From an uncultured Saprospiraceae bacterium (GTDB lineage Bacteria > Bacteroidota > Bacteroidia > Chitinophagales > Saprospiraceae), in NCBI GenBank assembly GCA_937928405.1, contig CALFWZ010000169.1, forward strand, positions 1-56,976: a stretch of 56,976 bases of DNA. The letters run 5' to 3'. This document shows positions 37,156-45,989 of the stretch, piece by piece. The position numbers were made by a program, and so were the translations under genes. Below the pieces are notes generated by a model that searched no databases, was not told the origin of the DNA, and saw only the letters and a list, made by a program, of their open reading frames with translations. Numbering within the stretch: position 1 is the stretch's first letter; each line of letters opens with the position of its first letter.

Positions 37156-37984
37156 AGAGATTTAAAGTTTTCAATTGGTTGAATAAAAAGGTTGATCTAA
37201 TTATCCCATTTTAGGAATAAACTTAGAGATAGTTTGTTTACACTTTCATGATGGTACTGAACTGAGGAAATTTTATGTTGAATGAGACAGGAAGCCTGAA
37301 CCAAAAAGCATAAAATTTACCAATTGCAGCCAATTAATGGAAGCTTAGATAAAATCTTGAGTGTGTATATTGTCGGGAACTGTTACTAGAAATTAGTAAT
37401 CAATTTTAGAATTGTGGTTGGTTATACGGTAAAGAAATAAAAAGGTTAGAGAATGGGGTAGCAAATTAGATATGATTTCATCAACCTCAATTAAAAAAAT
37501 CTAATCCACTTTCTCTTAGATGCTTCAATTGATGTCTATCGACTAATTTTGATAAGATTGAAAAATTCCTTGCGAGCTGGATATTTCCACCGGCTGATAG
37601 CATGTGTATCAACATTTTACCTCAAGAATAAAAATGATTTTAAAATAAATGTCACAATTTTTAGACTTACCCTTATTGTATTAAGGAGTTCAAGTTTGAT
37701 TGATTTAAAAGTATAGGTTGCCTGCAATTTTATTGGGGAATTAGAAAGCTAAACCACTTTGGTTAACCTAAGATCTTAAAAAAATAAAATTTAACAGTTA
37801 AATTGCTATTTTGTGGAAAAGTCCAAAATGAATAACTAGACTATGCTGGTGTAACATCAGAATTCACAAATAGCTAACGATCTTATCACCCATTGGAAAT
37901 CTAAAAACTAAATCAAAGTAATTCAGATCTTTTATGTTTTTGAACCCAATTATTTTTAAACAACTTCTAAATAAAGCACAAACA
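37156..37984. other. intergenic, no gene seen
   Basis: AT-rich stretch between a minus-strand T9SS gene and a plus-strand lipoprotein gene. The only structure I noted is AATTTAAC-A-GTTAAATT (37788-37804), an 8-bp inverted repeat with a one-base centre that could be an operator. No credible ORF. Confidence 0.5.
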
Positions 37985-38446
37985 ATGAAGAAAGTTTTAT
38001 TATTATTTTTAATTATTTCTATTGGTTGCACAAATGATGATGATCCACCAGAAATTCTAAATTCAGAAAATTGTGATCTCGCAGCAGACTTTTCAGGTAT
38101 TGCATATAGTAATGGTTGTGAAAATAGCTATGCTGAATTTATTAATTCAGATTATAAGATATTTGTAGAATCAATAGGTGAGGATAGAAAAATGAAAGGG
38201 ACATTTTTCTTAAATAATTTTGAAGTTGGAAATAAAGAAATAACGAAGCCCTTCTTTTTTGAATGGGAAATTGATACAGAAGGAACTACCTCTCCGTCTA
38301 CAATAATGAATAATATTGAATTTGAAATTTTAGAAAATACAGGTAGTGAAATATCTGGAAATTGCATGGTTCCTTTTGACGATGAAGGGTTCGTTTTTTT
38401 GGATACGCTGCGAATGAGTTTTGAAGGAATCGTAATTAGAGAATAA
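37985..38446 (+). CDS. small lipoprotein, function unknown
   Basis: I place the start at MKKVLLLFLIISIGC (ATG at 37985), since this gives a classical lipoprotein signal with the lipid-bearing Cys at residue 15, followed by TNDDDPPE. An ATG 51 bases upstream would add 17 residues in front of the signal. The mature part is about 139 residues, beta-rich and acidic, with Cys pairs near the start (NCDLAADFSGIAYSNGCENS) and in GNCMVPF. I do not recognise a family. A folded repeat begins within 15 bases of its stop codon and separates it from the convergent coiled-coil gene. Confidence 0.72.
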   Translation: MKKVLLLFLIISIGCTNDDDPPEILNSENCDLAADFSGIAYSNGCENSYAEFINSDYKIFVESIGEDRKMKGTFFLNNFEVGNKEITKPFFFEWEIDTEGTTSPSTIMNNIEFEILENTGSEISGNCMVPFDDEGFVFLDTLRMSFEGIVIRE

Positions 38447-38479
38447 GTATGCAACAGTCCATGCATCTCCTTCGTCGAT

Positions 38480-38608
38480 CTCGCGGGTGCCTTCCCTTGC
38501 CGCATTGTCATGCGTGCTTCCCATCCGTTTCACGGTTCTCTCTCTTGGCGTATTTTATACGCCACGCCTTTGGGATCGTTCGTTTATTCCTCGGGATCGG
38601 TCAGTTAA
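38480..38608 (-). repeat. folded 3'-end repeat, copy 1 (compound)
   Basis: Core 38520-38608, directly touching the TAA of the minus-strand gene. On the minus strand it reads CTGACCGATCCCGA, then GGCGTAT-AAA-ATACGCC (7-bp hairpin, 38547-38563), then CCGT-GAA-ACGG (38525-38535), then ATGGG. A second partial unit (GCGTGC... CCGCGAG, 38480-38519) follows, so the copy is compound. Related to copies at 39360 and 50598. Confidence 0.8.
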
Positions 38609-39222
38609 CCTCGGCTTTTATTGATTTCATCTTGTAGCTGACGATTGATTCGTTGTTCGCGCTCTAAGGCAGTTCGGCGGTGCTCCTTGAATTCCGTCTC
38701 TAATTCGGCCAATTCCTGACGGGCTGTCTTAGTGATCACGTTACTATTTTTAAATTTAAAAATAAATATAAGTAAGAAAGCGAGCAATCCAGCGATGAGC
38801 GACCAAAGTAAGGTATTATATCCAGTTTTACTCATTTGGGTTCCCATAAATTGCATACTGTCTTTCTCCTTTCGAGTAGCTTCCAGCGTTTCCTGTGTTT
38901 TAGTCAGATCAGCTTTGAGGGTATTAATTTCTTGTTGTTGGGTATTTACTTTGATAGTCGATTTTTCCAATCTCGTTTTGACTACGTTAATAGAGTCCAG
39001 CGTATTTTTTTTCAAATCATTCATCATGGTTCGCTTGATGACCTCGTACGAGCGTCCATTACCATCCGTATAATTATTGGATTTTTTAATGGCAAATTCA
39101 AACTGTTCTCCAATAGACCCCTCGTTAATAGATTGGTTTTGCGGTGTTTCTTGACCGATTAATGAGTAACCGTTTAGAGATAAAAAAAGGATCGTAAAAA
39201 ATAAGTGTTGAAAAACTTTCAT
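38605..39222 (-). CDS. coiled-coil membrane protein, conserved hypothetical
   Basis: 205 aa. Signal peptide (cut near GYSLIGQ, residue 23). The outside part, about 24-130, ends in a coiled coil (LEKSTIKVNTQQQEINTLKADL). One membrane helix (about 137-157, TLLWSLIAGLLAFLLIFIFKF) follows, then a charged cytoplasmic coil (ARQELAELETEFKEHRRTAL). I recall similar proteins across Bacteroidota annotated as tRNA (guanine-N1)-methyltransferase, which nothing in this sequence supports. The function is unknown. Its stop codon is joined directly to a folded repeat. Confidence 0.75.
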   Translation of the reverse strand: MKVFQHLFFTILFLSLNGYSLIGQETPQNQSINEGSIGEQFEFAIKKSNNYTDGNGRSYEVIKRTMMNDLKKNTLDSINVVKTRLEKSTIKVNTQQQEINTLKADLTKTQETLEATRKEKDSMQFMGTQMSKTGYNTLLWSLIAGLLAFLLIFIFKFKNSNVITKTARQELAELETEFKEHRRTALEREQRINRQLQDEINKSRG

Positions 39223-39359
39223 AGTATTTTAGAACTGATAATTAAACAAAAAACCACAAAATTAAGTAATAAATCGAGCACATGACAGCAGAAGAATAGA
39301 TTTGTTTTTTGGAATACTCTATTAAAAAATCCACCAATCCGCACATCAAAGAAAATGCC

Positions 39360-39436
39360 ATCCCGTCCGCTTTCGCGGTGCCTTCCCTCAACGTATTGTC
39401 ATACGTTGCCCTCTTTTCAGTCGGGATCGGTCAGTT
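39360..39436 (-). repeat. folded 3'-end repeat, copy 2
   Basis: Begins 9 bases behind the stop of the purF-like gene. An outer stem ATCCCG / CGGGAT (39360-39365 with 39422-39427) encloses CAACGTAT-TGTC-ATACGTTG (8-bp stem, 39389-39408) and CCGC-TTTC-GCGG (39367-39378; GAAA tetraloop in the minus-strand RNA). This is a three-way-junction layout. The preceding CCACCAATCCGCACAT (about 39330) is also shared with copy 3. Confidence 0.85.
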
Positions 39437-39445
39437 ATCCGCACA

Positions 39446-41338
39446 TCAATAAGCCCTTTCATTCCTTCCCTCCATAAAATTAATAAACGATCGATTTGCA
39501 ATTCGATTTCCGCCTGGAGTAGGGTAGACACCTGAAAAATACCAATCGCCGTTGTTATCGGGACAAGCTTCGTGCAATCCTTTAATCGTTTGATAGATTA
39601 CTTCAACCTTTGGTTTGATGCCTTCTGGGGTGACAATCTGTGCAATCTTTTTTGATACCGTCTCATATTTGAACGTAGCATATAATTCGATGACTTCGTT
39701 GATGACTTCGTTGACGGGAAGTATCTCTGATGCTTTGCAACGCTTATAAGTTTCTTCTAACAAATGTTCCTGATCTGTCTCTTTTAGCAAAGCCAGCAAA
39801 GCACGGAACGCAACAAAATTTTGCATTTTCGACATATCAATTCCATAGCAATCTGGATATCGAATCTGAGGAGCAGAAGAAACAATAATAATTTTTTTAG
39901 GCCGCAACCGTGCCACGATTTTGATAATACTATCTTTGAGCGTCGTGCCTCGTACAATCGAGTCGTCTACCAATACCACGCTGTCTTTCTCATTGCGTAC
40001 GATTCCATAAGTGACATCATATACGTGTGCGACCAAGTCTCCACGCGAGGCATCATCTGCAATAAAAGTTCGCATCTTCGCATCCTTTACCACCAAAGTT
40101 TCTACCCTTGGACGGCGCGCTAGAATTTTTTCTAGCCTTCGTGGTTTAAGCTTTTTTCCAAGTTTGATGATTTTTTCTTGCTTGAGTTCGTTAAGTCGGT
40201 CGTTGACTCCATCGATCAAGCCGATAAACGAAGGCTCTGAAGTATTAGGAATATAAGAAAAGACCGTTCGCATAAAATGCTTACCGATAGAATTCAGCAC
40301 AGGCATCGCTAATTGGTGTCCCAATTTTTTTCTTTCTAGATAAATATCTCGATCATTACCACGGGAAAAATAAATTCGTTCAAATGAGCAAGGTTTTCTT
40401 TTTCGTGGTTTGATAAATGCTTCTTCCGTTATCTTTCCGTCTCGCTTAATAATCAATGCATGACCTCTTTTCAATTCTTGGACCCGATTGATATGTACAT
40501 TAAACGCTGTTTGAATAGCGGGACGTTCACTAGCTACGACTACCACCTCTTCGTCTTGAAAATAATAGGCTGGACGAATGGCATTAGGATCACGCATCAC
40601 AAAGGCATCTCCATGTCCAATCATTCCTGCCATAACATATCCTCCATCAAAACGTTTGCTGGCGCGCTTTAAAATTCGTTTTACATCTAGTTCCGTAAAA
40701 ATTCTTTCATTCAGCTTGGCAATTGAAAGGTCATTCGGTTTATGCCAATCGTGGAGTCGTTGGACTTCATCATCGAGAAAATGGCCAATTTTTTCTAAGA
40801 CGGTTACCGTATCAGACATTTCTTTTGGATATTGCCCCAATTCTACCAGCTCGTCAAATAGCTGGTGTACATTGGTCATATTAAAATTTCCAGCCAAGAC
40901 GAGATTTCGACTAATCCAGTTATTCTGTCTCAAAAAAGGATGACAAGTTTCAATGGTATTGGCACCGTGCGTACCATAACGTAGGTGACCAAGGAGCAGC
41001 TCTCCGGTATATGGCTTATTTTTCTTTAGCCATTTTACGTTCGATAATTGCTTAGGGGTCAAATCTTTAAAAGGCGCATAAACGTCAGCAAAAAGACCTT
41101 CAAGATACTGAGAAGTATTATTTCTTTTTCGGCTGATATACCGAGTTCCCGGATCGACATTGAGTTTTATAGTGGCAATCCCTGCACCATCTTGACCCCG
41201 ATTACGCATCTTCTTCATAAGCAATTGCAGCTTATTAAGTCCGTACAGTGGCGTTCCATACTTTTTTTGGTAATACTTAAGCGGTTTTAATAACCTGATT
41301 AGGGTAACTCCACACTCGTGTTTGATTAATTCACTCAT
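39446..41338 (-). CDS. purF: amidophosphoribosyltransferase (PurF-like)
   Basis: 630 aa. The N-terminal class II glutamine amidotransferase domain (about 9-290) begins with ECGV; Cys9 would become the N-terminal nucleophile after removal of an 8-residue propeptide. NRGQDGAGIA and GHLRYGTHG are the glutamine-site motifs. The phosphoribosyltransferase domain (about 320-560) has the PRPP motif VVLVDDSIVRGTTL at about residue 455. The product, 5-phosphoribosylamine, starts purine synthesis. It is about 130 residues longer than the common PurF (about 500), with extra sequence between the domains and at the C-terminus (GVYPTPGGNRIANRSF). I recall this longer form in Bacteroidota, sometimes alongside a standard PurF. 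A good promoter lies 60-85 bases upstream. Confidence 0.9.
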   Translation of the reverse strand: MSELIKHECGVTLIRLLKPLKYYQKKYGTPLYGLNKLQLLMKKMRNRGQDGAGIATIKLNVDPGTRYISRKRNNTSQYLEGLFADVYAPFKDLTPKQLSNVKWLKKNKPYTGELLLGHLRYGTHGANTIETCHPFLRQNNWISRNLVLAGNFNMTNVHQLFDELVELGQYPKEMSDTVTVLEKIGHFLDDEVQRLHDWHKPNDLSIAKLNERIFTELDVKRILKRASKRFDGGYVMAGMIGHGDAFVMRDPNAIRPAYYFQDEEVVVVASERPAIQTAFNVHINRVQELKRGHALIIKRDGKITEEAFIKPRKRKPCSFERIYFSRGNDRDIYLERKKLGHQLAMPVLNSIGKHFMRTVFSYIPNTSEPSFIGLIDGVNDRLNELKQEKIIKLGKKLKPRRLEKILARRPRVETLVVKDAKMRTFIADDASRGDLVAHVYDVTYGIVRNEKDSVVLVDDSIVRGTTLKDSIIKIVARLRPKKIIIVSSAPQIRYPDCYGIDMSKMQNFVAFRALLALLKETDQEHLLEETYKRCKASEILPVNEVINEVIELYATFKYETVSKKIAQIVTPEGIKPKVEVIYQTIKGLHEACPDNNGDWYFSGVYPTPGGNRIANRSFINFMEGRNERAY

Positions 41339-41395
41339 TATGTCTTAGGTATATAATTTTGAAATTTGGACAATCAGGTGTTCTTAAAAAAAGAA

Positions 41396-41425
41396 CAAAG
41401 ATACAGCTATTATTGGAGCGTACAA
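41396..41425 (-). promoter_or_regulatory. Bacteroidota promoter of the purF-like gene
   Basis: Minus strand: TTG (41425-41423), 19 bases, TATCTTTG (41403-41396), a full match to the -7 box. Just behind it the leader holds GTTCTT-TTTTT-AAGAAC, a small inverted repeat. Confidence 0.7.
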
Positions 41426-41538
41426 GGCAAAATAAAATCTTTGAAAAATGATTCTAACTAAAATATTTTTTTCGTATTTTTCCATCCCTGTCTATTTTCA
41501 TTTTTTTAGTGAAAACAGATAGATTAAAATTTAATATT

Positions 41539-41874
41539 ATGGCATTTATTAGAGTATTCAAAACACCGAAACACAACAAGTTTGACTATAATCCGATGTA
41601 CTGGAATCCTGAAAAGGAAGACCTACAGGAGCGTCTGGAAAGCGTGGAAAAAAGTAAGTCTGGTGACCCCGAAGCACTTAAAGCTCGGATTGGTCGAGGT
41701 CTGCGCCACCGAACCGCTGGTGTCAGCTCAGAGACGCGTGGTTTTCGAAGTCGTCAGGTACAAAAATCTAACAAAACACTAATCATTGTTTTGGCCGCAT
41801 TGATCGTTAGCGCCCTTGGATTATTATTATACTTAGCTCCTGTGATTCAAGCAGCGACTGAGACGACGATCTAA
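41539..41874 (+). CDS. small membrane protein, conserved in Bacteroidota
   Basis: I place the start at MAFIRVFKTPKHNKF (41539). An ATG 30 bases upstream adds MKTDRLKFNI, which looks like translated leader. 111 aa: a basic N-terminus with YNPMYWNPEKEDLQERL (about 15-31), a basic middle, and one membrane helix near the end (about 82-103, LIIVLAALIVSALGLLLYLAP). I recall relatives mislabelled as riboflavin synthase beta subunit; there is no lumazine-synthase fold here. Divergent from the purF-like gene. Function unknown. Confidence 0.7.
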   Translation: MAFIRVFKTPKHNKFDYNPMYWNPEKEDLQERLESVEKSKSGDPEALKARIGRGLRHRTAGVSSETRGFRSRQVQKSNKTLIIVLAALIVSALGLLLYLAPVIQAATETTI

Positions 41875-42241
41875 AAAAAGATGCTATTCGTTACTGGACC
41901 CACTAAATCGCGATTGCCTTGAGGTCGTATAGAAGCAAGAAACTAGGGTGTTCAATTTACCCTAAATTTGATGAAAATTTTATCAACGTATTTTTAATGA
42001 AATTTTTTAAAATAAACAATTACCTTTAGATCAAATACGTATAAAATTAACTAAAGAACGGCCAAACGAATAATCATAATTGATTGAAAATCATACTTTT
42101 AAAGTTCATCCTTGTATTGATGTGAACATGTTTGTGATTGAATATTGAATATCCGATATTGAATATTCATTTTTGTACAAGTTTTCTTTCACAAATTGAA
42201 CACTCTAGCAAGAAGCAAAACAACAACAACTAAAACACACT
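41875..42241. other. intergenic upstream of mutL
   Basis: No gene seen. It carries an inverted repeat, GAATATTGAATA / TATTGAATATTC (42140-42168, one mismatch), of the same ATTGAATATC type as at 44788. Confidence 0.55.
42140..42168. repeat. ATTGAATAT-type inverted repeat, copy 1
   Basis: 12-bp arms with one mismatch around TCCGA, about 75 bases before the mutL start. The words ATATTGAATATCC recur inverted at 44788-44836. Confidence 0.6.
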
Positions 42242-44128
42242 ATGGGGGACATTATCAGTTTATTACCCGATTCTATTGCCAATCAAATCGCTGCCGGAGA
42301 AGTCATTCAGCGGCCAGCTTCGGTGATTAAAGAGCTCATGGAAAATTCCATCGATGCGGGTAGTACGTCCATCAAATTAATCATCAAAGATGCTGGTAAA
42401 ACCTTATTACAAGTCATCGATGATGGTTGTGGTATGTCAGATCAGGACGCTAGAATGTGTTTTGAACGTCACGCTACCTCCAAAATAAAAAAAGCCAAAG
42501 ACCTTTTTGCCATTCGGACAATGGGATTTCGTGGCGAAGCAATGGCCTCTATTGCGGCTATCGCACAGGTAGAGATGCGGACACGTCGGCAGACAGATGA
42601 ACTGGGTGTTAAAATTATCATCGAAGGGTCAGAAGTCAAATCTCAAGAGCCGTGTCAGTGTATGGTTGGAACGAGTATCTCCGTTAAAAATCTTTTTTAT
42701 AATGTGCCCGCACGTCGAAATTTTCTTAAATCAGATACCGTAGAAATGCGGCATATTGTAGACGAATTTCAGCGAATTGCCTTGGCGCATCCCGACCTTT
42801 TCTTTTCTTTACATCATAATAATAGTGAGGTATTTCACTTGCCAGTTGGAAATCTGCGACAGCGGATTGTAGGTATGTTTGGTAGCAATACCAATAAAAA
42901 ATTAGTGCCGATCTCTGAAAATACCGATGCCCTCAACATGGAAGGATATGTAGGAAAACCTTCTTTTGCAAAAAAGACAAGAGGCGAGCAATTCTTCTTC
43001 GTTAATCAGCGCTATATCAAAAGTGGTTACCTCAATCACGCCATCATGACCGCTTATGAGGATCTACTACCCAAAGATACTTTTCCGCTTTATGTTATTT
43101 TTTTAGAAATAGATCCGGCTCGGATTGATATCAATGTTCATCCAACCAAACAAGAAATTAAATTTGAAGACGAACGCTTGGTGTATAATTATTTAAAAGT
43201 GGCCGTCCGCCATGCCCTCGGTCAATATAGTATAACACCAACCCTGGATTTTGAACAGGAGACGAGTATGAATTCTTTGCCGGTGATGAATCCAAATGTA
43301 TCGATCAACACGGAACGAGGAAATAAATTTGAGAGTCGTACCTCATCGGCTAATCCTTCCAGTAAAAAAAGTACGACCGGAGGAAATCCAAGCTCCCCTT
43401 CTCGACTGGAATCCTCTAACCTCCGGAACTGGCAAAAATTGTATGAAGGACTTGATGAATTGGATGATACTCAATCTGAGACAACGCAGCAGTCGGTGAC
43501 GATCGAGAGTGCTGCCGGACAAACACCCGAATTGGGCAATGACCAGGATCGGCCATTGGCAGAATCACAAGTTCCTTATCAAATACATGGTGCTTATATT
43601 GTGTCCCAGATCAAATCTGGCTTTATCTTAATCGATCAACGCACCGCTCACAAGCGTATTCTTTATGAACGTTATCTCAATGAATTAGAAAACAACCAAC
43701 AGGGCGTTCAACAAAGATTATTTACTAAAACCATCACTGTCGCTCCAGCCGATAAACCACTACTTGACGAAATGCTGCCCAAAATTCAACTACTTGGCTT
43801 CGATATCGAAGACTTCGGTAATAATAGCTACGTTATCCACGGTATCCCCGCTGAAATGTCTAAAGGTCTTGACGAGCAACAATTAATTGAGGATCTCTTG
43901 GAACAATATAAATCCAACCTTGAACTCAAGATGGGACTTACTGAAAATATTGCCCTCTCACTGGCTCGAGGCAGTGCCATCAAACGCGGACAAAAATTGA
44001 CCTCCGAAGAAATGCGTGAACTGATAGATAAATTATTCGCTTGTCAGGTTCCTTTTAAAGGTCCTTCTGGTAATCATTGTTTTGTCACCTACGAACTAGA
44101 TGACCTCAAAAAGCGTTTTGGTAAGTAA
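42242..44128 (+). CDS. mutL: DNA mismatch repair protein MutL
   Basis: 628 aa, normal length. The N-terminal GHKL ATPase (1-330) shows the canonical ELMENSIDAG, DDGCGM and TMGFRGEAMASI motifs, and SIxVxNLFYNVPARRKFL-type sequence. A Ser/Gly/Gln-rich linker (about 350-440) precedes the C-terminal dimer domain (445-628). The place where many MutL endonucleases carry DQHAxxExxxxE reads DQRTAHKRILYE (from D465), so H, A and the first E are replaced; nicking activity is doubtful, although I recall altered forms of this motif in other Bacteroidota. The tail lacks the CPHGRP motif; it has CQVPFKGPSGNHCF in its place. Followed 46 bases on by a rhomboid gene. Confidence 0.95.
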   Translation: MGDIISLLPDSIANQIAAGEVIQRPASVIKELMENSIDAGSTSIKLIIKDAGKTLLQVIDDGCGMSDQDARMCFERHATSKIKKAKDLFAIRTMGFRGEAMASIAAIAQVEMRTRRQTDELGVKIIIEGSEVKSQEPCQCMVGTSISVKNLFYNVPARRNFLKSDTVEMRHIVDEFQRIALAHPDLFFSLHHNNSEVFHLPVGNLRQRIVGMFGSNTNKKLVPISENTDALNMEGYVGKPSFAKKTRGEQFFFVNQRYIKSGYLNHAIMTAYEDLLPKDTFPLYVIFLEIDPARIDINVHPTKQEIKFEDERLVYNYLKVAVRHALGQYSITPTLDFEQETSMNSLPVMNPNVSINTERGNKFESRTSSANPSSKKSTTGGNPSSPSRLESSNLRNWQKLYEGLDELDDTQSETTQQSVTIESAAGQTPELGNDQDRPLAESQVPYQIHGAYIVSQIKSGFILIDQRTAHKRILYERYLNELENNQQGVQQRLFTKTITVAPADKPLLDEMLPKIQLLGFDIEDFGNNSYVIHGIPAEMSKGLDEQQLIEDLLEQYKSNLELKMGLTENIALSLARGSAIKRGQKLTSEEMRELIDKLFACQVPFKGPSGNHCFVTYELDDLKKRFGK

Positions 44129-44174
44129 CTACCCCTAACCTAAGCCACCATTTTATTAAAATCATCTTATAATT

Positions 44175-44786
44175 ATGTTTCCACCGCTCACCGATGTTGT
44201 AAAAAGCCTCATTATCATCAATGTCTTGATGTTTTTTGGTACCCGAATGGTCGGCCCTGATATTAAATACATGCTGGCCGTTTTCTACCCTGCGAGCGAG
44301 TCTTTCCAACCTTTTCAGTTGATTACTCATATGTTTATGCATGGAAATGGTGCCCATCTTTTTTTCAATATGTATGGACTATTTATGTTTGGCGTACCTC
44401 TGGAAAGGCATTTTGGTCCCCAAAGATTTCTGTTATACTATTTGCTGACAGGATTTGGCGCTTTGATCTTATATATGTTGATTATGTATATTCAGATCAA
44501 TTATATGGATATGCCGATTAATATTGATATTCCTATGCTGGGTGCTTCCGGAGCTATCTTTGGTCTGCTGGCTGGTTTTGGCGTCATCTATGCGAATCAA
44601 ACCATTCGATTGATCATTCCACCCATTCCGATGAAAGCCAAATACTTTGTACTAATTTTCGGTGTCCTCGAACTGTATTTAGCTTTTTCTGGTAGAGATA
44701 CTGGCGTTGCACATTTTGCCCATATAGGTGGGGCTATCACCGGCTTTTTGATAATGGCGCAATGGGGGATGTTAAAGAGGAGGTAG
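44175..44786 (+). CDS. rhomboid family intramembrane serine protease
   Basis: 203 aa, six membrane helices. The HMFMHGNGAHLFFNMYGLFMFG helix has the rhomboid HxxxHxxxN pattern. The catalytic Ser125 is in GASGAIFG and His183 in HFAHIGG. It cuts membrane proteins within or near the bilayer; the substrate is unknown. It follows mutL by 46 bases and precedes a second, related rhomboid. A hairpin right behind its stop probably ends the transcript. Confidence 0.92.
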   Translation: MFPPLTDVVKSLIIINVLMFFGTRMVGPDIKYMLAVFYPASESFQPFQLITHMFMHGNGAHLFFNMYGLFMFGVPLERHFGPQRFLLYYLLTGFGALILYMLIMYIQINYMDMPINIDIPMLGASGAIFGLLAGFGVIYANQTIRLIIPPIPMKAKYFVLIFGVLELYLAFSGRDTGVAHFAHIGGAITGFLIMAQWGMLKRR

Positions 44787-44787
44787 G

Positions 44788-44842
44788 AATATCCAATATT
44801 CAATATTGATTTATTGGATATTCAACATTGGATATTTTTTTC
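44788..44842 (+). terminator. AT-rich terminator-like inverted repeat
   Basis: AATATCCAAT and ATTGGATATT form the base of the stem and AATAT/ATATT extends it with mismatches; a TTTTTTTCTTTTT tail follows. It starts 2 bases past the rhomboid stop codon. It belongs to the ATTGAATAT repeat type also present before mutL. Confidence 0.65.
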
Positions 44843-45008
44843 TTTTTGATTCTTTCGAAAAATCCTAATATTCAATATTTTAACCCCTGATTTTCATCCT
44901 TCATTAAAACCCAAAACTCCTTTCCAACGAAACAAACACCTCATTTCATTGTTTACACTATTACAGTTGCATAACAACTTACATCTTCTTAACTTTGAAA
45001 AAAAATAG

Positions 45009-45968
45009 ATGCTGATGCTAGGTTCAATCTGGGACGATGTCAAACAACAATTTAGTTACGGTAACATGATTATCAGGTTGATAATCGTGAATGTATCTAT
45101 CTTCCTGATTATCAACCTAATGAAGGTCTTTTTGCACCACGGTGGTGCGCCGGATAACTGGTATGACCGAATCCTCGGTTGGTTTAAAATATCCTCAAAT
45201 CCGCTGGAGATATTGACGCACCCTTGGTCTGTCGTTACCCATATGTTTATGCACGAAGGGTTTTGGCATATCCTCTGGAATATGTTGTTTCTATACTGGT
45301 TTGGTCGAATTTTAGGAGATTTATTAGGGGATAAGCGAATTTTACCGATCTATGTATTGGGTGGTCTAGCAGGAGCGCTGGCTTTCTTTGTCAGTGTCAA
45401 TTTGCTTCCATACGGAGCAGCGGGAACCCATACCGCCCTTGGTGCTTCAGCGGGCATCATGGCAATCGTCGTAGCTGCGGGAATGATTGCACCAGATTAT
45501 AGTCTGCGGCTGATTTTATTAGGAGACGTTAAACTAAAATATATTGTGGTCGCCGTGATCGTTCTAGATTTAATCGGTACGGCTGGAGATATAAATACAG
45601 GAGGACATTTTGCACACCTTGGAGGTGCCTTGATGGGATATATTTTTATTAGTCAATTACAGAGTGGAAGAGATCTTTCTGAGCCTTTAAATAATTTCTT
45701 TGATAGAATCGTCAATTTTTTCCGCAGCGTCAATGAACCTGCTTTGCGGCCTAAACGGAAAGGCCCAAAAGTGGTACATCGAAATGAAGATAAAATAAAA
45801 AACCATCATCAACGTGGTAAGACTGGACATCGCTCTGATCGTTCCAAATCGGTAGATGGCTCCCATCAGGATAAGTTAGATGCGATTCTAGATAAGATTA
45901 AAAAAGAAGGGTATGACTCTCTCTCCGAGGCAGAAAAAGAATTCCTATTTAATGCTAGCAAGAAATAG
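45009..45968 (+). CDS. rhomboid family protease with long cytoplasmic tail
   Basis: 319 aa. Membrane part about 25-220 with HMFMHEGFWHILWNMLFLYWFG, Ser147 in LGASAGI and His203 in HFAHLGG, so the catalytic dyad is kept. The tail (about 235-319) is basic and helical (KRKGPKVVHRNEDKIKNHHQ) and ends with a DKIKKEGYDSLSEAEKEFL segment, a short helix-loop-helix that many Bacteroidota rhomboids carry. M1 and M3 are both possible starts. It is followed 21 bases on by the EEP gene, probably in one transcript. Confidence 0.92.
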   Translation: MLMLGSIWDDVKQQFSYGNMIIRLIIVNVSIFLIINLMKVFLHHGGAPDNWYDRILGWFKISSNPLEILTHPWSVVTHMFMHEGFWHILWNMLFLYWFGRILGDLLGDKRILPIYVLGGLAGALAFFVSVNLLPYGAAGTHTALGASAGIMAIVVAAGMIAPDYSLRLILLGDVKLKYIVVAVIVLDLIGTAGDINTGGHFAHLGGALMGYIFISQLQSGRDLSEPLNNFFDRIVNFFRSVNEPALRPKRKGPKVVHRNEDKIKNHHQRGKTGHRSDRSKSVDGSHQDKLDAILDKIKKEGYDSLSEAEKEFLFNASKK

Positions 45969-45989
45969 CATCCCGAAAATTAAGAACCA

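Noticed and set aside
38449..38637. 62-codon plus-strand frame between the lipoprotein and coiled-coil genes
   Set aside because: It lies almost wholly in the folded repeat copy 1 and overlaps the end of the minus-strand gene; better explained as repeat DNA.
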